NCBI GenBank assembly: GCA_037074765.1
Contig: JBAMDO010000281.1
Coordinates: forward strand, 1 to 56,018
DNA from: Mansonella perstans
Lineage: Eukaryota; Nematoda; Chromadorea; Rhabditida; Onchocercidae
Reading direction: 5' to 3'
DNA length: 56,018 bases
Each line of letters begins with the position of its first letter. Positions within the stretch are counted from its first letter, which is position 1. Under the pieces are notes generated by a model. The model worked only from the letters and a program-made list of their open reading frames with translations. It searched no databases and was not told the DNA's origin. The translations under genes were made by a program, and so were the position numbers. Of this stretch, positions 35,201 to 48,656 are shown in pieces.

Positions 35201-38200
35201 ATTATGATTTTGATTTCTCGAATTTTTTAAACTTATATGAATAATTAAATAAACGATACCAACAAATGATACTTACCCGCTGGTGGATACATGTATAAGT
35301 AATTTTTTGAAGTAGTAAGTTTTGTGGAATCAAGAGAAAGAGTATCAGATATGGCGGACGTCAATAAAAATGTCGCAAGAGCAACGATGGTTAACGGAGA
35401 AGGTCTAAAAGTGGACATCATGCGATGATTCAGTTTCCTCGAATAATAAGGAAGCACTTGTCGAATAGCAGGAGTATGTCCTCAAGAATGTAACAAACTC
35501 AGTGAGTTAAATGGAATACTAAGTACTCCATTTATAGAATGATTTTGAGTTTTTTTTCCAGAGAGGGGCGGAACCATCTCTAGTAATTGCCGCCGATAAC
35601 CAATTTGGTAAATTCCATTGTATCTTTCTCCGCTCCTTAATAAATATTTGTACTAACATTAACTTCTTGAAATTTCAATTGGAAAACAAAAAAAGGATCG
35701 ATGAAATAACAATTAAAAAAAACGGTGAAATAACAATTAAAAAAATAGAATTGCCATCTTAACTCCTAAAGTTTTATATTTTTTGGATTTTCTGGCAAGA
35801 ACAATGGGAAACATAAGTATTGAGATAGTCCTCGAACTAATGGACACATTTCTGTTAACGACGGATTATTCAGTTCATCGTAATTAACAATTCTTCATTG
35901 CGTTGGACTTTCTAAGAGTGATAGTTCGTTGCTGTTGACGGCACAATTATATTTGGATCTTTTTTTGTTTCATTTTACCATTAATTTAACTTCCCGAGAG
36001 TTAGGAATTTTGTTTTGTATGAGCGGGATTTCAAATGCAAGTTTTTTTTCATGTACCGATTTCAAAATTTTTATTTAGTCGAGTTTTAAATTTAAAGTTA
36101 TATGACTTTTTGAATTCAGAATTTTGAATCACAATGAAAAATCATAATTTTTCACATGTAACTTAATTACAATGAAGTACTGCTTAAATTTTTGTGGAGA
36201 TGAATCTATGAACTTACCTAACCAGCAATTCAAATAGATAATTTTGATGACGATACCCAATCATTTTGTAAGAATACCATTTCCTGATATCTTCTTGCCA
36301 CTAGTAATGCTATTATTACTTCAGTATTCTGATTATTGTGATTATGCTGCAGTTTTTCTGTCACCAAATTGATCGCTGTACAAAAGTCTTAGGTCCTGTG
36401 AAAATTTTTTATGTGGCCACATAAAAATTAGAAATACAGTTATTGTTAACACATTGTCACATTAAAATGATTCGATGGTAGCGAGGAATCTAATGAAGTA
36501 TTCTGTGGAATATGGGTATTCAAAATGTTCTAAATTTCCAATCTTTATACACCACAAAAAAGTTATATTATGAGCCTTAAATTTTAAAAAAATTTCACTG
36601 GTCAATTTTGTAAAATTCTAAGCAACATTTAGTCATTTCATCATACTGATAGTTTTTTTGTGTTTCTGCATTTTTCTTTTCTATTTTGAACCTTCTGCCA
36701 AATCTTAGATTGAAGAATTTTTTTATGACATTTTAAGATCTTCTCAATTTAAGACATCCCAAAAAAAAACTTTGAAAAAACTCAAGGACCTTATCAAAAT
36801 GCGAAGGTAATTATTTTAAGAGCGCAATTTGAAACATGTCTTGAATTCTAATTTATTGGTAATGTTATAAATTTTTTGAGTTTTTTTTTAAAAATTTTAG
36901 GAATTTTAATGTTTTCGTCGCATTTATATAATGCTTACAAAATTAGTGAGCATTATATAAATCAAAATCATAAAATTAGGGAAAGAACAAATTGAAGAAT
37001 ATGTGTTATGTTGCAAAAAAAAAAAAAACTAGAATGATGAACTATGATAAAATAGACCCTTTGACACGATCTTGAAAATTTTCAGGAAATTGACTTGCTA
37101 TATAAGTCATTTTATTTATGATTCATTTTATCTGACCTCAAATGAACGGTAAAAGAATCATTAAAGTGCAAGATCTCTTATCAGAATACGAAGTACTGAA
37201 ACCATTAATTTTAGTCGATTGATTTACTCTAGATAAAAAAGAATAAATAAAATAAATAGAAGAAGATCGTTCTTGATGATGTACGTAGAGAAAATTCTTT
37301 GTTTTTTCTGGAATTCATTTGGTTCTTCTCAAGCACTTTTGTGCTTTATATGTCCCTCCTATATTTTGTTCTTTGGTGTTTTCTCTGCTCTGTTTTGAAA
37401 AAATTAATGGCGAAATTAATTTTCAGATTTAAAGATAACAAACGCCAACATTCGGCGACTAGCACTGAGAGCATTCAAAAGCACTGCATCTCTGAAAATA
37501 TGTTCATTACTGTAAGATTTGCTTAATCGAGTGACGGACAATCTCGATAAGGAATTTTTATTTAAAGTAGATTTTAATTCCAAATCACAGAATAAAATTT
37601 CCGTCTGCTGATTTTGTTGAATGAAAAAAAAATTTTAAAAATAAAATTATTGACTGGTCATTTTATCAGTTCTTTAACAGATCAAATCGAGTAAACGTCC
37701 TAACCCTTTTTTTATTACTGTTTACATTACAGACCACCAAAAGATCCCCTAAATTGGTACGAAAGATCTTTAATTTGACAATTGTAAAATTGGAGTAAAA
37801 TATCATTGACATCATAGAAATTTCTTTTACGTTCCCAGATCAGTGGAAAGAGCATCAATCAGCGAAATTTTCATTTAAAATATTGAGTTCTTCATGAAGT
37901 TATCGATCATAAAAATTCAGAAGATGCACCATATTTCTAAAATTTTGTTCTTATCTGGGCAGTAAGCTGTGTAATGGAACAAGAGAACGAATAAGGCCGA
38001 TTGTTTTATTAATTTTTGAATTCATAAAAATAAATTTAGTTTATTTTAGAAAGAAAAAGTGAGAAATTTATGCGATATTGGTTGAAGCACTTTGATGAAA
38101 ATTTTTGGCTGCACATTTGTTTTCAAACAGTCATTTTTAAATTCGGTTTTGTGACATTATATACTATCGCATGATATCGAAAAGAAAAATGATAAATTGG

Positions 38201-41200
38201 CATTTATAAGTTTAAAGCTGATAGTCTTGGGCAGTGCAGTATTTGCATAAGGTGCTAGTTCACAATGCGCATAGAATTCGTAGAAGTTGAATTTTTGAGT
38301 TATCTTGAAATCGAACTTCATAAGCATAAATATTTGTTCAATTGCCTTCATAGCAGAATGTTATATATCGTGAATTTAACTATCATTGCAATCCTATTTG
38401 CTTGCAATATTTGTAATTTGATGGTTAAATATATGGAGTTCAGTGATAATTTTTTCTCAGTATTGCAAAAAAAAATAACACATTTTATGGATTTGAATCT
38501 CCGTCAAATAAATGACCCTTTTAGACTATCTATTTTTGTTCTTAAATTTCTTTTGCTTAAGAAATCATTGCATTGAGGGAGAGAAAGTTTGTATAGAGTT
38601 GCAACATTTTTCATATGTAAGCTTTCTGATGTTGTTTTTGAACGAATTTCTTTAAATTAGAACAGGCGAACTGTTGATTAAAATATTATAAGGTTCTAAA
38701 GAAAGAGCTTTGAAAAAGAGAGAATGATTTATTTTTTGCACTCTTTTGACATAGCATTAAATAGATCTGATAGCAGTTTGATTAAATTGGATTTCTTGTT
38801 TCTTCTTTTAACAGTTCTGTAAGTGCTATCAATTTGTCGGCAAATTTCAAGGTCAATTGATCCAAAAAATGTTCAAATGATTTTTACAAAAAATATTTCA
38901 ACGGTTATTTTATTTTAAAAAATATTTCAGTCGATTTATAAAACAGAGTTATTAATGAATAGAAATTTTTGATTATTCTTTGGAATATCTTTAAATAAAG
39001 ATTCGTTTTGCAAAAAATGAATTTAATTTGGTTTGTACAGCGCTTCTGATTTCTGTAATAAATTAAGTTTATCTTCTGTCTATTGATAAACCTTAAAATG
39101 GACTTCAGTTTACACCTTTCTTTTCATCTCTCCTCAATTATATTTAAACATCTAGAAATTTTGGATTTGACAAATAATTACGAACACTGCCTTCTAATGA
39201 CTTTATTACCTATCCAATTTGACCAAATATTTATTTATACCTTATCTATCTAATTTTTGATATAATATTGTTTTTAAATCGAAATGTTACTATTATCTAA
39301 GCTTAAAACTATGAAATCAAAAGGAGTCATTAAGCGAGAGGGAAAAAAGATAATAAAATGGCAGCGGTTTAAATTAATTCATATACCTCATCAGGACACA
39401 TGGATTAATTTGAGTTCCAATTTTAGTGGTACGTCCGATGCTGAGTCATCAACTGCAAATTTCTCATTTATTTCTCTGTTTTATTGCTTTCTATTACAGT
39501 AATCCGATCTTTTCTTTTCTTAGGATTGATTTATTGGACAAAATTATGTCAATAAGAATGATTATGTCAATTTAGTTTAAATAAGTTTGATTAGTTACAT
39601 TTATTTCATATCATCAAGAAAAGATTCATATTTTTTAAAGCAATTAATTTAATTTTTGGTTTCCATTACGTTATGGTCTTATTATTGACAGTAATATTAG
39701 TAAAAGTAATGATTGTAGTAGAAAGGAGTTACTGAATATAAAGTGCAGTAATTTTTTATCTCAAAATCAATAAATATGCTATTTAACTGTTTGATTTTCA
39801 CTACGCTTTTTTTACTCTAATTGCATTAAACTTTCGTCATGTAAAAAGATAAATTTTGATGCGATTGCCAGTCGCATCAACATTCCACAAATTGCTGAAT
39901 ACCTGCTGAATTTATCAAATCATGCAGTTTTCTTCCTCTTTTCGCAATTCAAAAAAAAGTCGATTGAATGGAATGGAGAATATCGTTGAATTGAGAAAGA
40001 ATTTGTAAGAGATTAGTAAATAAGTAAACAGAAATTTGGCGAGTAATTTTCTTAAATATTACTGCTTTTTGGTTATTCAGTAAATAATGAAATATTTCTA
40101 TTTTATAAAAGTTGCTGATAATTTTTTCCCTCTTCCCGGGATTACTATTTCTCTCTGAAGTCTTTATTATTAGAATGATTTTGCGAAATGAATTCCTAGT
40201 TATAATACTTATTGCAAATCGTGAATTGACAATTGCTAGAAATACTTGATTTTAGTGAAAAATTAAGAAAAATTTCACAGCGTAACAATAATAAACAGAA
40301 ATTGATTTCGTTAAAATTAATAAATATCATTAATTAAAATTGTTATATGATTTTAATTATTATTACTTAAAAACAAAACTTGATTGCAACAGATCGAATC
40401 ATTTGATACTTATAGGTATCCCGAAAATCCGAAAACATACTGCAGAGCAACGAAGACATTTTCTTAGCTGAGTGGAATAACAGTTGGATATCTGTCAAAC
40501 ACCGGCTGGATCATTTGAGTATCGTCGGTGATAATACTTACTATTTCTGGAACTGTGCACCTACGCATGCTCGATTAGTTCGTTACCTTTCAGCCCAAAG
40601 ATTCGCTCATCAAAATTATCTTTGTGCAAAGTATCATTTTGTTTAGCAACATTTTGTTGAATATTTTCTGTTTAGCTCAAGCAACCAACACGTTTATTGT
40701 TGTGGAAAGCGGAAAATAAACATCAAGAGACAGCAGGTGTGATTAATGTGTATGGGAATTCAACGTGGACCACCGTGAGACGTGGGTGGCTTGCGGTTGC
40801 TGTTTTCAATGATGCTGTCGCAGTTATAGAGGTTTTGTAAAAAAAATTTTTATAATTTTCAGTCTCGTAAGAGACTTTCTGTTTAAAAGGGAATAATGAA
40901 ATTTATGGTAAAACTCAACTGCTTAGCTAATCAAATATCATTTTATGATAAAATTGATAAGATTGAGGGAGACTATAAAAGATTTTTGCTATCAAGATGT
41001 TTTTGAGAAATATTATACATCTGAGAGGCTCATGTGGTCTAAGTCAAACATTTTTATTTATTTTAAACAATTTGACTGTAATATGGTGATGATGACAATG
41101 ATTTGCCAGAGTACGAATTGTACTCTATCGTGACTACTGTACCGAAAATCGGATATTTTCGATAAAATTGGATATCTTGTTATGATAGTGAAAATTGTGA

Positions 41201-44200
41201 AATTTAAGGTGATGTGTGATGTAGAAGAGAAATTGTAAAAAAAAATTTGCAGAGACGAGAAATTATTGTGCTGGACTTTCCATTGGTGTGGATAGAAGTA
41301 AATGAGGTAGAAGGTAACGAATATCTGGTACGGGTATTTGGTCCAGAAAACAAATTTCATATTCGATTTGCAAATATTGAATGGAAGGTATTGTATAAGT
41401 CCCAAATCTATGTTTCTATGTTTCCATTATACATATCGTTAAACACTTTTCCTGTTCACTATAAATTACCATCACCTTCGTAATGATATACACCCGAAGG
41501 AAAAATTTTTGATTAAATATCATGAAAGAGCATGAATTGCAAGCCTTCATGCAGTTTGTTAAGACATGCAGTGGATTGCATTCTTAATAAACTTTGAGGC
41601 AGTTTGGATGACGGAAAGTAAGAAAATATGGAAATGGGACGTTCTCTGCTTAGTTTTCCTTAGATTTCTTACATTGTTGAAAGATTTGGAGGTCAGTTTT
41701 CGTAAAAAATGAATTATAATCTCTCTTTAATTGATTCAAATGTTTCAAGAAAAAGCAGAATTTTAAGTTCTTTTTAGACTAGTGTGAGTTTAATACATAT
41801 TCGTTTATGATATGTAGTTGGTGTGATAAATTACTACAGTTAACCTCTAATATCATTCGTTAAATTCACAACGGATCATATAAGCACTATTGCAATTTGA
41901 TAACCAGTATTATTATACATTTTGTCTTATTTGAGGATTTAATATCCCTTTATCATTCTAGAATACATTTCTGCATGCCATGCGACAATGGAAACATTTC
42001 GATGAACGGTATATGACAGATAACTTTTTGGAACGATATACTACCGAACTACCCGAACAGCGACGCGGTTATTACAGATTTTCGTCTCATCATCCTGACT
42101 TTGGAAGTTGCACTTATGATGGTTATTGGTTATATGGCAAACCTCACGGAAGGTTTCCTTTTTGAATTGTGCTTTCTGCTATAAACCTAAAAAGAGATTT
42201 AATTTTTTTATGATGTTTTTTTGATTATTTCATCGATTAAGCTTTCAATTCTCTCACAATTCTTTTGATTGAAGAATTTTTAGCCTAAAAAATTAGCCTA
42301 TTATGAACTTCTTTTTTACATGCTTCTGATTTTATTCAAGCAGCATTCATTAGTTTCTTTGTTTTAAAAGCTTGCTTTCTGTCAAGTAACAGAAATATTA
42401 TTTATAGCCTAATTCTATCGAATTTATAAATCCCTTGCTGGGATTATTGTATCCTGGTGTTGCATAGTAATTTGTGTAATTTTTCATTAGCATCTGACAT
42501 AATTTATCAATAATTTTTCGATTTTTTTCATTGCAGAGGATATCTCATCTGTCCGAATAAATGGGAATATCGAGGATACTTTGTTGATGGACGTTTAGAA
42601 GGGTTTATTAGTTTTCATATAATTTATGCTGATGGTTTAATGTTTTCTCTTTATGCTTACGCAATAAATTAATAAATTATGTGTAATTGTGTTTACGTTT
42701 TCCTAAATGATTTATGGAAATTTTATTTTTCGTTGAGCGATAACCGAGCAAAATCAAATTATATGAGTAACTTGGTTTTCACTTATTGCATACTTTAGTT
42801 GTAATGCAATTTTGTTTTTTTGAGAATATTTCTGCTTTTTCTTTTTGGCAGCAATATTTTATTAAAAGTAACTGAAATTACAGTTTCGGAAAAATGTCAA
42901 TAATTGCAAATGGAAATTTGCGTAAGATCAACACATATTTTGGAGATAAGGAAGAAGAAACACCGGAAGTTGATATATATACGGGTTTTTGGCGTGATGG
43001 CTGTTTAAATGGGCTAGCTCATATCACGTGCGATTTTTTGCAGTAAAATTATATGGGAAGCTAATGAATGCTTGTAGTTTTTTACTGTTTGATCGAATCT
43101 TTCAATACAATGACTTTGATACCATCTCTTCTTCATCTGATAGCAGTAATTTCATTTAGTTACTTTTTTTTTTCAGATTTTCAAATGGTGACACATATGA
43201 AGGCTATATGCAAAAGGGACTAAGACATGGTTATGGTGTATTGCATGCATCTAAAGGTGATCAGACAGAAATATATTTCGGTGGTTGGCAAGCAGGGATG
43301 CGCTCAGGATATGGAGTTTCTACAAGCAATAGTATTGGCTCATTTCTTATTTTGTCTGAAAATTAAAGTTGCCAAATTTGTTTTCTATCGATTTTCGGAA
43401 TGTCAGTATGACATTTCCTTCTTTAAGAAATATTTTTGTTGCTGAATACTTTGCATACCCACTAAATGGCTACATTCTGAAGTAATGTTTGCCACTTTCA
43501 AACTTGTTCTTCATGAGAGTGGAATTGTTAATTTCTTTAACTCATAGCGATAATATAAAATACTGCTTCTAAATATATAAAATATTGAAATACTGCAGAA
43601 GAGCGTTATTTGGGTATGTGGAAGAATGATTCAAGGCATGGCAAAGGTACTTTAATAAGCATCGAAGGCGTATATCAGGAAGGGCAGTTCGATAACAACC
43701 GCTTGGTGGTTCGTTTTCAATTAATGGAGCGTTATGGTGTTTTTGATTTCTAAGTAAAAAGCCTTAAAGGATAGCAAATTCATTGTGGAATGAATAAATC
43801 TGCAGAGACAAAAGATTTTTCAAAAGCCTTCTAGACTCATTGTAATGTGTATGCTCATCTTTTATAGAAGATGAGATTGGGTGATTGTGGTTTCTCTAAT
43901 ACTGATTTATCCGCTGAAAATGTTTAAATTATGAACCATTTGAAATATTATCTTGAAATCTGATAATCTTCCAAGTCGTTGTCCTATAGGATACGTTTTT
44001 TGGAAATACATTTTGAATTAATTACAATTTTGCAGCATGGTCGTTTGATCTTGTCGGCAGTGGATGGTTATTCCGGTGTGGCTTTCGAAGGGGACTTCGA
44101 AAAAACTGGTTTTATTTGTGGGAAGGTAACTGTAAAAATAAAAATTATAAAATAGAAGATTCTAAAAGAATAAAAGGTTATAGCGATGTTGCATAACATT

Positions 44201-47127
44201 AATCAATTACTTGTAAATATTGTTACTATTACATTGTAAATGATCATGATTCTTTTTTTTAAAGTTTTATAAATTTCACTTTTAAACAATGCTTTCAGGG
44301 GACGCTTCATCTGAATCAATTTGATCATATAGAAGGAAGAATGACAGGTGACATCATCAATGGTGAAGTGAAAATCATCAATGCTACTTATAAGAGGAAA
44401 AAGCCTGTACTGATGACATCTTACTTGTTAGACAAGTGAATTTCGAACAAATTCAGAATTTGCAGCCTTAAGAGACACTTTTTTCGAAATTATAATTTCT
44501 GTTTTCTAGTGATGTCTCACCAATTTCACCAACAGAAATTCGATGGACAACTGATGCAGAGCTGAAATGGAAGGAGCTTTTTCAAAGTTTTTTAGTGTGT
44601 GATCTGGGTGTTCCAATCTATTTGGCAAATGCTGTTGATATTAGTGAAGTTGTGGACGATGCATGTCGTGCTGCTGTATGGAATTCGCTTGCATCGAGTA
44701 TGGTGAAGATTCGTTTAGGAATGAACAAAGAAGGAATTAAGTATGTTTGAGTTACAGATTATCAATAGTTATGAGTTGAAGATTATGATTATAAGTTATG
44801 AGCCATAGATTAACAGATATCAATGTCTTTATTCATAATCATACCTATCTTTTATAAGTTTGACAGTTGGAAGCTTTATTCACTGTTTTTACCAATGATA
44901 CAGTCTTTTATCATTTTACACTATCTTTTAAAAGATTTTATTTTTAGAGTTAAATTTGATGAGAATCTCGAAAAGATCCCACAGTACATGCTGCAGTGGT
45001 CGAATAAATATTATGGGATGGTGCAGAAGTATTGGAATTTGGTACATTTTAAAAATTTTACATTACTTCTGCAATTGCTTGCTATGTTTCGAATTCTCTT
45101 TGCGATGTGGAATTCAAAGTGATTTTATTATAATTTTTGCCATAGATTTCTTTTGCCATCTCTGCGTTGGTATTATTTTTGGTTAGGAGATTTGACAGTA
45201 ATCTTTAGTAGAACTCTCATAATTCAGGCGCTATTGCCTATTCGCTTATATATAGCGCTTTGTAAAAGCGTTACTTCATAAATCCCTTATTTTTAAGCAT
45301 TTTTGTTGCAGGCTCTGAAGCATAAGTACCATCCACTCCGGCGATTGGTGTTTGGTTTATTTGAAGTTTTCATCGGTTCTTATGGTACAATTGGTACTCA
45401 TCAAGCTGTTTGTAGACAAGCAGTTTGCGAATTGCACAGTATACATTCGAGAATTTATTCTGTCATGAGGTGAAACTAATAATGTAATTGATGAATATTC
45501 CTTAACAATTTGCTAAAATATATCGCGAAATATTTTCCAAATGTCATTCATTCAAGAATTTTCCCTGTTTTCAGATTGTTATTTGGCAGCTTACCTCACA
45601 CCTTTGAAATGTTTGCTCCTATACCAATATGTAAAGATGATAATCTAATAGTTAAGAATGAAGATCCTGATTCACAATCGGTTGAACACAGGTAAATTCC
45701 CTTCATTCTGCACGCTGTTTACTCTTTTCGCTTCCTGTATAAAAGAAATAATGGTTGAACTACTAATTAAGTAGATATATTCAACCATGAAATATGTCAT
45801 TACTTCAGATTTCTGAATACAAATATTTAAAGTACTGTAATGATATACCAATATATGCCTTGTCAGAATACTATGTACACTATATAGCTTCCCAGTAGAA
45901 AAAACAGTAGAAAGTTATGATACCATTCATCGCCTCCAAATTTAATTATAATAAATATTTAAGTTTTGAGGTGTATAACTGAAGGAAGTGATGAATCGAG
46001 TTTCAGGACATCTCTTTTATATCCTTCGTGCTATTTTATTATTGAAACACTCTTCTCTGAGTGTTATGCCGTAATTTTTACGCTTTATTCTGTTAATTGT
46101 GCTGATTTGGATCGACGATATTGGGAACGAGTGGTTTATTTGAATGCCTTTAGTGATGTGAAATTACTCGCTTATCTTGAAGTAAACCGGTAAAATATCA
46201 AATTTTATTATCAGTAAAAAAGCATTGTTTCGAGCACAGAAATTTTTTTGGCTTGGAAATTTTTCAAAATCATTTTTTCATCATTCGCGAAGTTTCCATT
46301 CAAAAAATGCTTCCTCTGCTCTTCTAAAATCTACTGAGAATTTCATCCGTATAAAAGCCTCTGTGTAAGCGTATGCTCAGATTAAGCTTTCAGAATGCGA
46401 TTAAAAGATATTTTATAGTGGACTTCAAGCGTTCCATGAAACTTTTGCATAAGAATTCCCTTTCCAGTAATTTAAAAAAAAATTTCTGTGGGGAGTTTTA
46501 TGGAATTTAAAAAAAATTCTTATGGGAGTCTTATAGAATTTAATAAAACGCATTTGAATTTTTCGATTCGGATGGTTCATTGCTCTATTCATGAATTATG
46601 AATTTTTTGATGCTAATTCCGAAATCTTTTGTTTATTCGATGAACTATTTTGTATATTCAAAGCATAGCGAAATGTAATTGTTCGCAGACTAAAAGTTTG
46701 ACATTTTATCTTGGACTTCAAGTGTCCCTGAAACTTCAAAACATAACTTGTATGAAAAATGAACTTTTATAGGGATCTCTGGCCGGTTAATACTGAAAAT
46801 GTCGATAATTTTGATATGTCATTGGTGAGTTTTTAATCAAATCAAATTAGTACATCCTGGTTTTTCATGAAGATAAATGCGACAATGCAAACCGCGTTGT
46901 CCATGAAAACGAGCAGACGAAAGTGAGAATCTCTAAAATCTCTATGAGAAGTCCATCTGCGCTGAACCTATTTAGAGATGAGATTGATCTGTGATTTATA
47001 GATTCGCGCAACAGCTCGCAAGAAGCTCTACAAATCAGCTATTGAGGCATTGCAGCAAATCAGTTCAAATTCCAACCCAATATTGAAATTTGCAGCGTTG
47101 GCAGATACGTTTACGGAAATTAGAAAG
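26275..47127 (+). CDS. ALS2: Alsin (ALS2) homologue, Rab5/Rac-type exchange factor
   Basis: Exons: 26275-26421, 26586-26842, 27101-27277, 27350-27509, 27785-27888, 28000-28196, 28553-28721, 28829-28925, 29099-29179, 29347-29499, 29744-29906, 30015-30108, 30316-30480, 32152-32302, 40416-40640, 40676-40831, 41253-41387, 41962-42152, 42537-42602, 42884-43042, 43177-43331, 43599-43708, 44036-44125, 44299-44435, 44510-44740, 44948-45041, 45312-45469, 45575-45691, 46007-46189, 46773-46824, 47002-47127. All phases agree; the total is 1500 codons against 1657 aa in human alsin. Order: RCC1-like repeats (WTWGSNENGQLGHGD, VYVWGSNSDGQL), DH/PH-like part (FNDAVAVIE, FPLVWIE), MORN repeats (YDGYWLYGKPHGR, YEGYMQKGLRHGYGV, YLGMWKNDSRHGKG), then the VPS9-type C-terminal region (YWERVVYLNAFSDVKLLAYL, ALQQIS). 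Alsins activate Rab5 on endosomes and act on Rac (family knowledge). Uncertain: the 3' end, the start ATG, and exon 15; an alternative path uses 39302-39428 then an acceptor before 40470. Confidence 0.85.
30677..30823. repeat. Three tandem copies of a 49-base unit in an alsin intron
   Basis: The unit begins CTTATAAATTTGCATACAAG and ends TAATAATTATTG. Three copies follow head to tail almost without change, so the expansion is recent. It lies in the intron between 30480 and 32152. Confidence 0.85.
32303..40415 (+). other. 8.1-kb alsin intron
   Basis: By far the largest intron of this gene. It contains the nested minus-strand gene at 33533-35457. Two further exon-like pieces on the plus strand have good signals: 37427-37511 (TTTTCAG before it, GTAAGA after) and 39302-39428 (GTACGT after). 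The second is in phase with the upstream alsin exon and may belong to it. Otherwise the sequence is AT-rich with homopolymer runs and no supported gene. Confidence 0.55.
33533..35457 (-). CDS. Secreted cysteine-rich protein nested in an alsin intron
   Basis: Three exons on the minus strand (35457-35277, 34603-34353, 33805-33533) join in phase to 234 residues, or 222 from the second candidate start (MMSTFRPSPL). From there a signal peptide is clear: TIVALATFLLTSAISDT. The middle exon is Pro/Tyr-rich (PNYPPITPYPLSAKLPASSK) and ends in NPGRYYFRGAHFGK. The last exon is a compact Cys-rich module of eight cysteines: TCRLASCHGQ, EKCEQ, NGCVAHKDYP, then MVCTICCQC. All splice sites are GT/AG with TTTCAG acceptors. 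The module is not one I can name with confidence. Secretion and disulphide bonding are inferred. It is antisense to the host gene and has its own promoter side upstream of 35457. Confidence 0.75.
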
Positions 47128-47173
47128 GTTAGTTTCTTGCTGCTACACCCTCCTATTTATACTACTTCATAGT

Positions 47174-47446
47174 TCTCCAATGGAGTTTGGGATATTTCAC
47201 TGAAAACTTTAGGCAACGAAGCAGAAGTTCACATAATTCGGACTCTTTTCTGCATAATTTCGGCATCATATTGTAGGTATTTATTCCTAGTTGAGGATTT
47301 TCGTTTCAGTTTTCGCTGTTGCCACAGTCCTACCTTCAGGATTTCAGGTTTATTTACTTCAGGGAGTGAGAGAAGAGGTGGATATAGGGTCGAACTAAGA
47401 AAAGGCAAAAAACAGCTTCTGACTAAGCTAATGACTCTTATCAAAT
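47174..47446 (+). CDS. Possible last exon of the alsin gene
   Basis: After the donor at 47128 an acceptor (CTTCATAG) ends at 47173 and is followed by 90 open codons in phase 0 and a TAA. Part of it, TLGNEAEVHII, loosely recalls the LGSEVHLIED stretch in the VPS9 domain of mammalian alsin. The stretch that should come before (DDLFPVFLYVVLRAR in human alsin) is not visible, and the later half is unlike a VPS9 domain. The intron would be only 46 bases. A competing reading uses an acceptor at about 47309 and ends at a TGA after 19 codons. The opposite strand also has a 71-codon frame here. Confidence 0.3.
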
Positions 47447-48656
47447 AAACATCTTTTAATTAAACTAACGGCGATTGAGCTTTTCCTAATTGATAAAACA
47501 TAAAATATGCTAAATAAACACTCAAATGCTTGATTCGAGTTCGGAAATTTGCCTCCGTAATTATTCACGGCTTAGCACAATTTCTCCACATCTCTTTTTG
47601 TTCGTGAAAGATGTAAACAAATAAGCACGAAACGCATTATTTTCATATGCAAAAATATTAACCCTTATATATTGACAAAAAGTGTACAGGCACACGACAA
47701 TAAAACGTAGTATCCATGAGAATTGACATTAGACGACGAAATATTTTTCTACAATAAAAAAATAACTAAATCATTCCAACATCAAAATTAAACGAGAAAA
47801 TGTTGAGGTAGCAGGTAGGAAGATCATTTTTTTGTGACCAGTAATAATAACAAGTTAATAATGAGGTCTCTGAGGAAATCATTATATTTAAATATTTCAG
47901 TCCAAGTTATAACAGAAATGAAATGATTAATAAAAAAAATAGATATGAGGTATAAGATTATTTGTCCTGATTAGCCAGTAAATTTTTTAAAATTCATCCA
48001 ATATCCATAATAAATATTATATGATGAAAAAATCAAATAACAAAAATAAAATAACTATTGTTAGAAAAAATTCATTAAAACAATGAGATAAAATGATTGC
48101 AGTTTTAGGTTTCGAATTTTTAGGTTAAATATTTTCTAATTTGCGCTAAGAATTGTCTCTCTTTGATGTCACAGTTTTTACCAGCATTTTCATTTTTTGG
48201 AAGACATTAATTTTTCGAAATTAATGTTATGATTTAGACTTTTATACAGCACATTACAGAATTTGATATTACAGATTCGAGCAATAAAAGATTAACAAAA
48301 TATGAATTGAAAATATTGTTTTATTGATTAACAAAACAGTAAGCTAACAATTTAGAGATTACAATTAGCTATAAATTTAGAGAGGTAAAGGAAAGCACAC
48401 TTACGCATGAAAAATTGATATGTCCGATAGACAGATTACATCATTACGAAGTTTCATCGTAATCACTCATTTGTCTTAATATTCAGACTTGATTTAATCT
48501 CTTTTCTTTAATGCTTGCGTTAGGGAGAAATATTTATGAAGCGGGATTTTCATTTGTTTACGCATAAGTGGTAAAAGTTGATCTCTTCCATCGCTTACGT
48601 GAATATATAGCATTTCCTCAAAATTTTCCAAAAATTCAAATAACAAACTTACATAA
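47447..48656. other. Intergenic region between convergent genes
   Basis: The alsin gene ends from the left and the minus-strand gene at 48657 ends from the right, so this 1.2 kb holds both 3' regions. It is AT-rich with no open frame worth reporting. I searched it by eye for the missing VPS9 core and did not find it. Confidence 0.5.
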
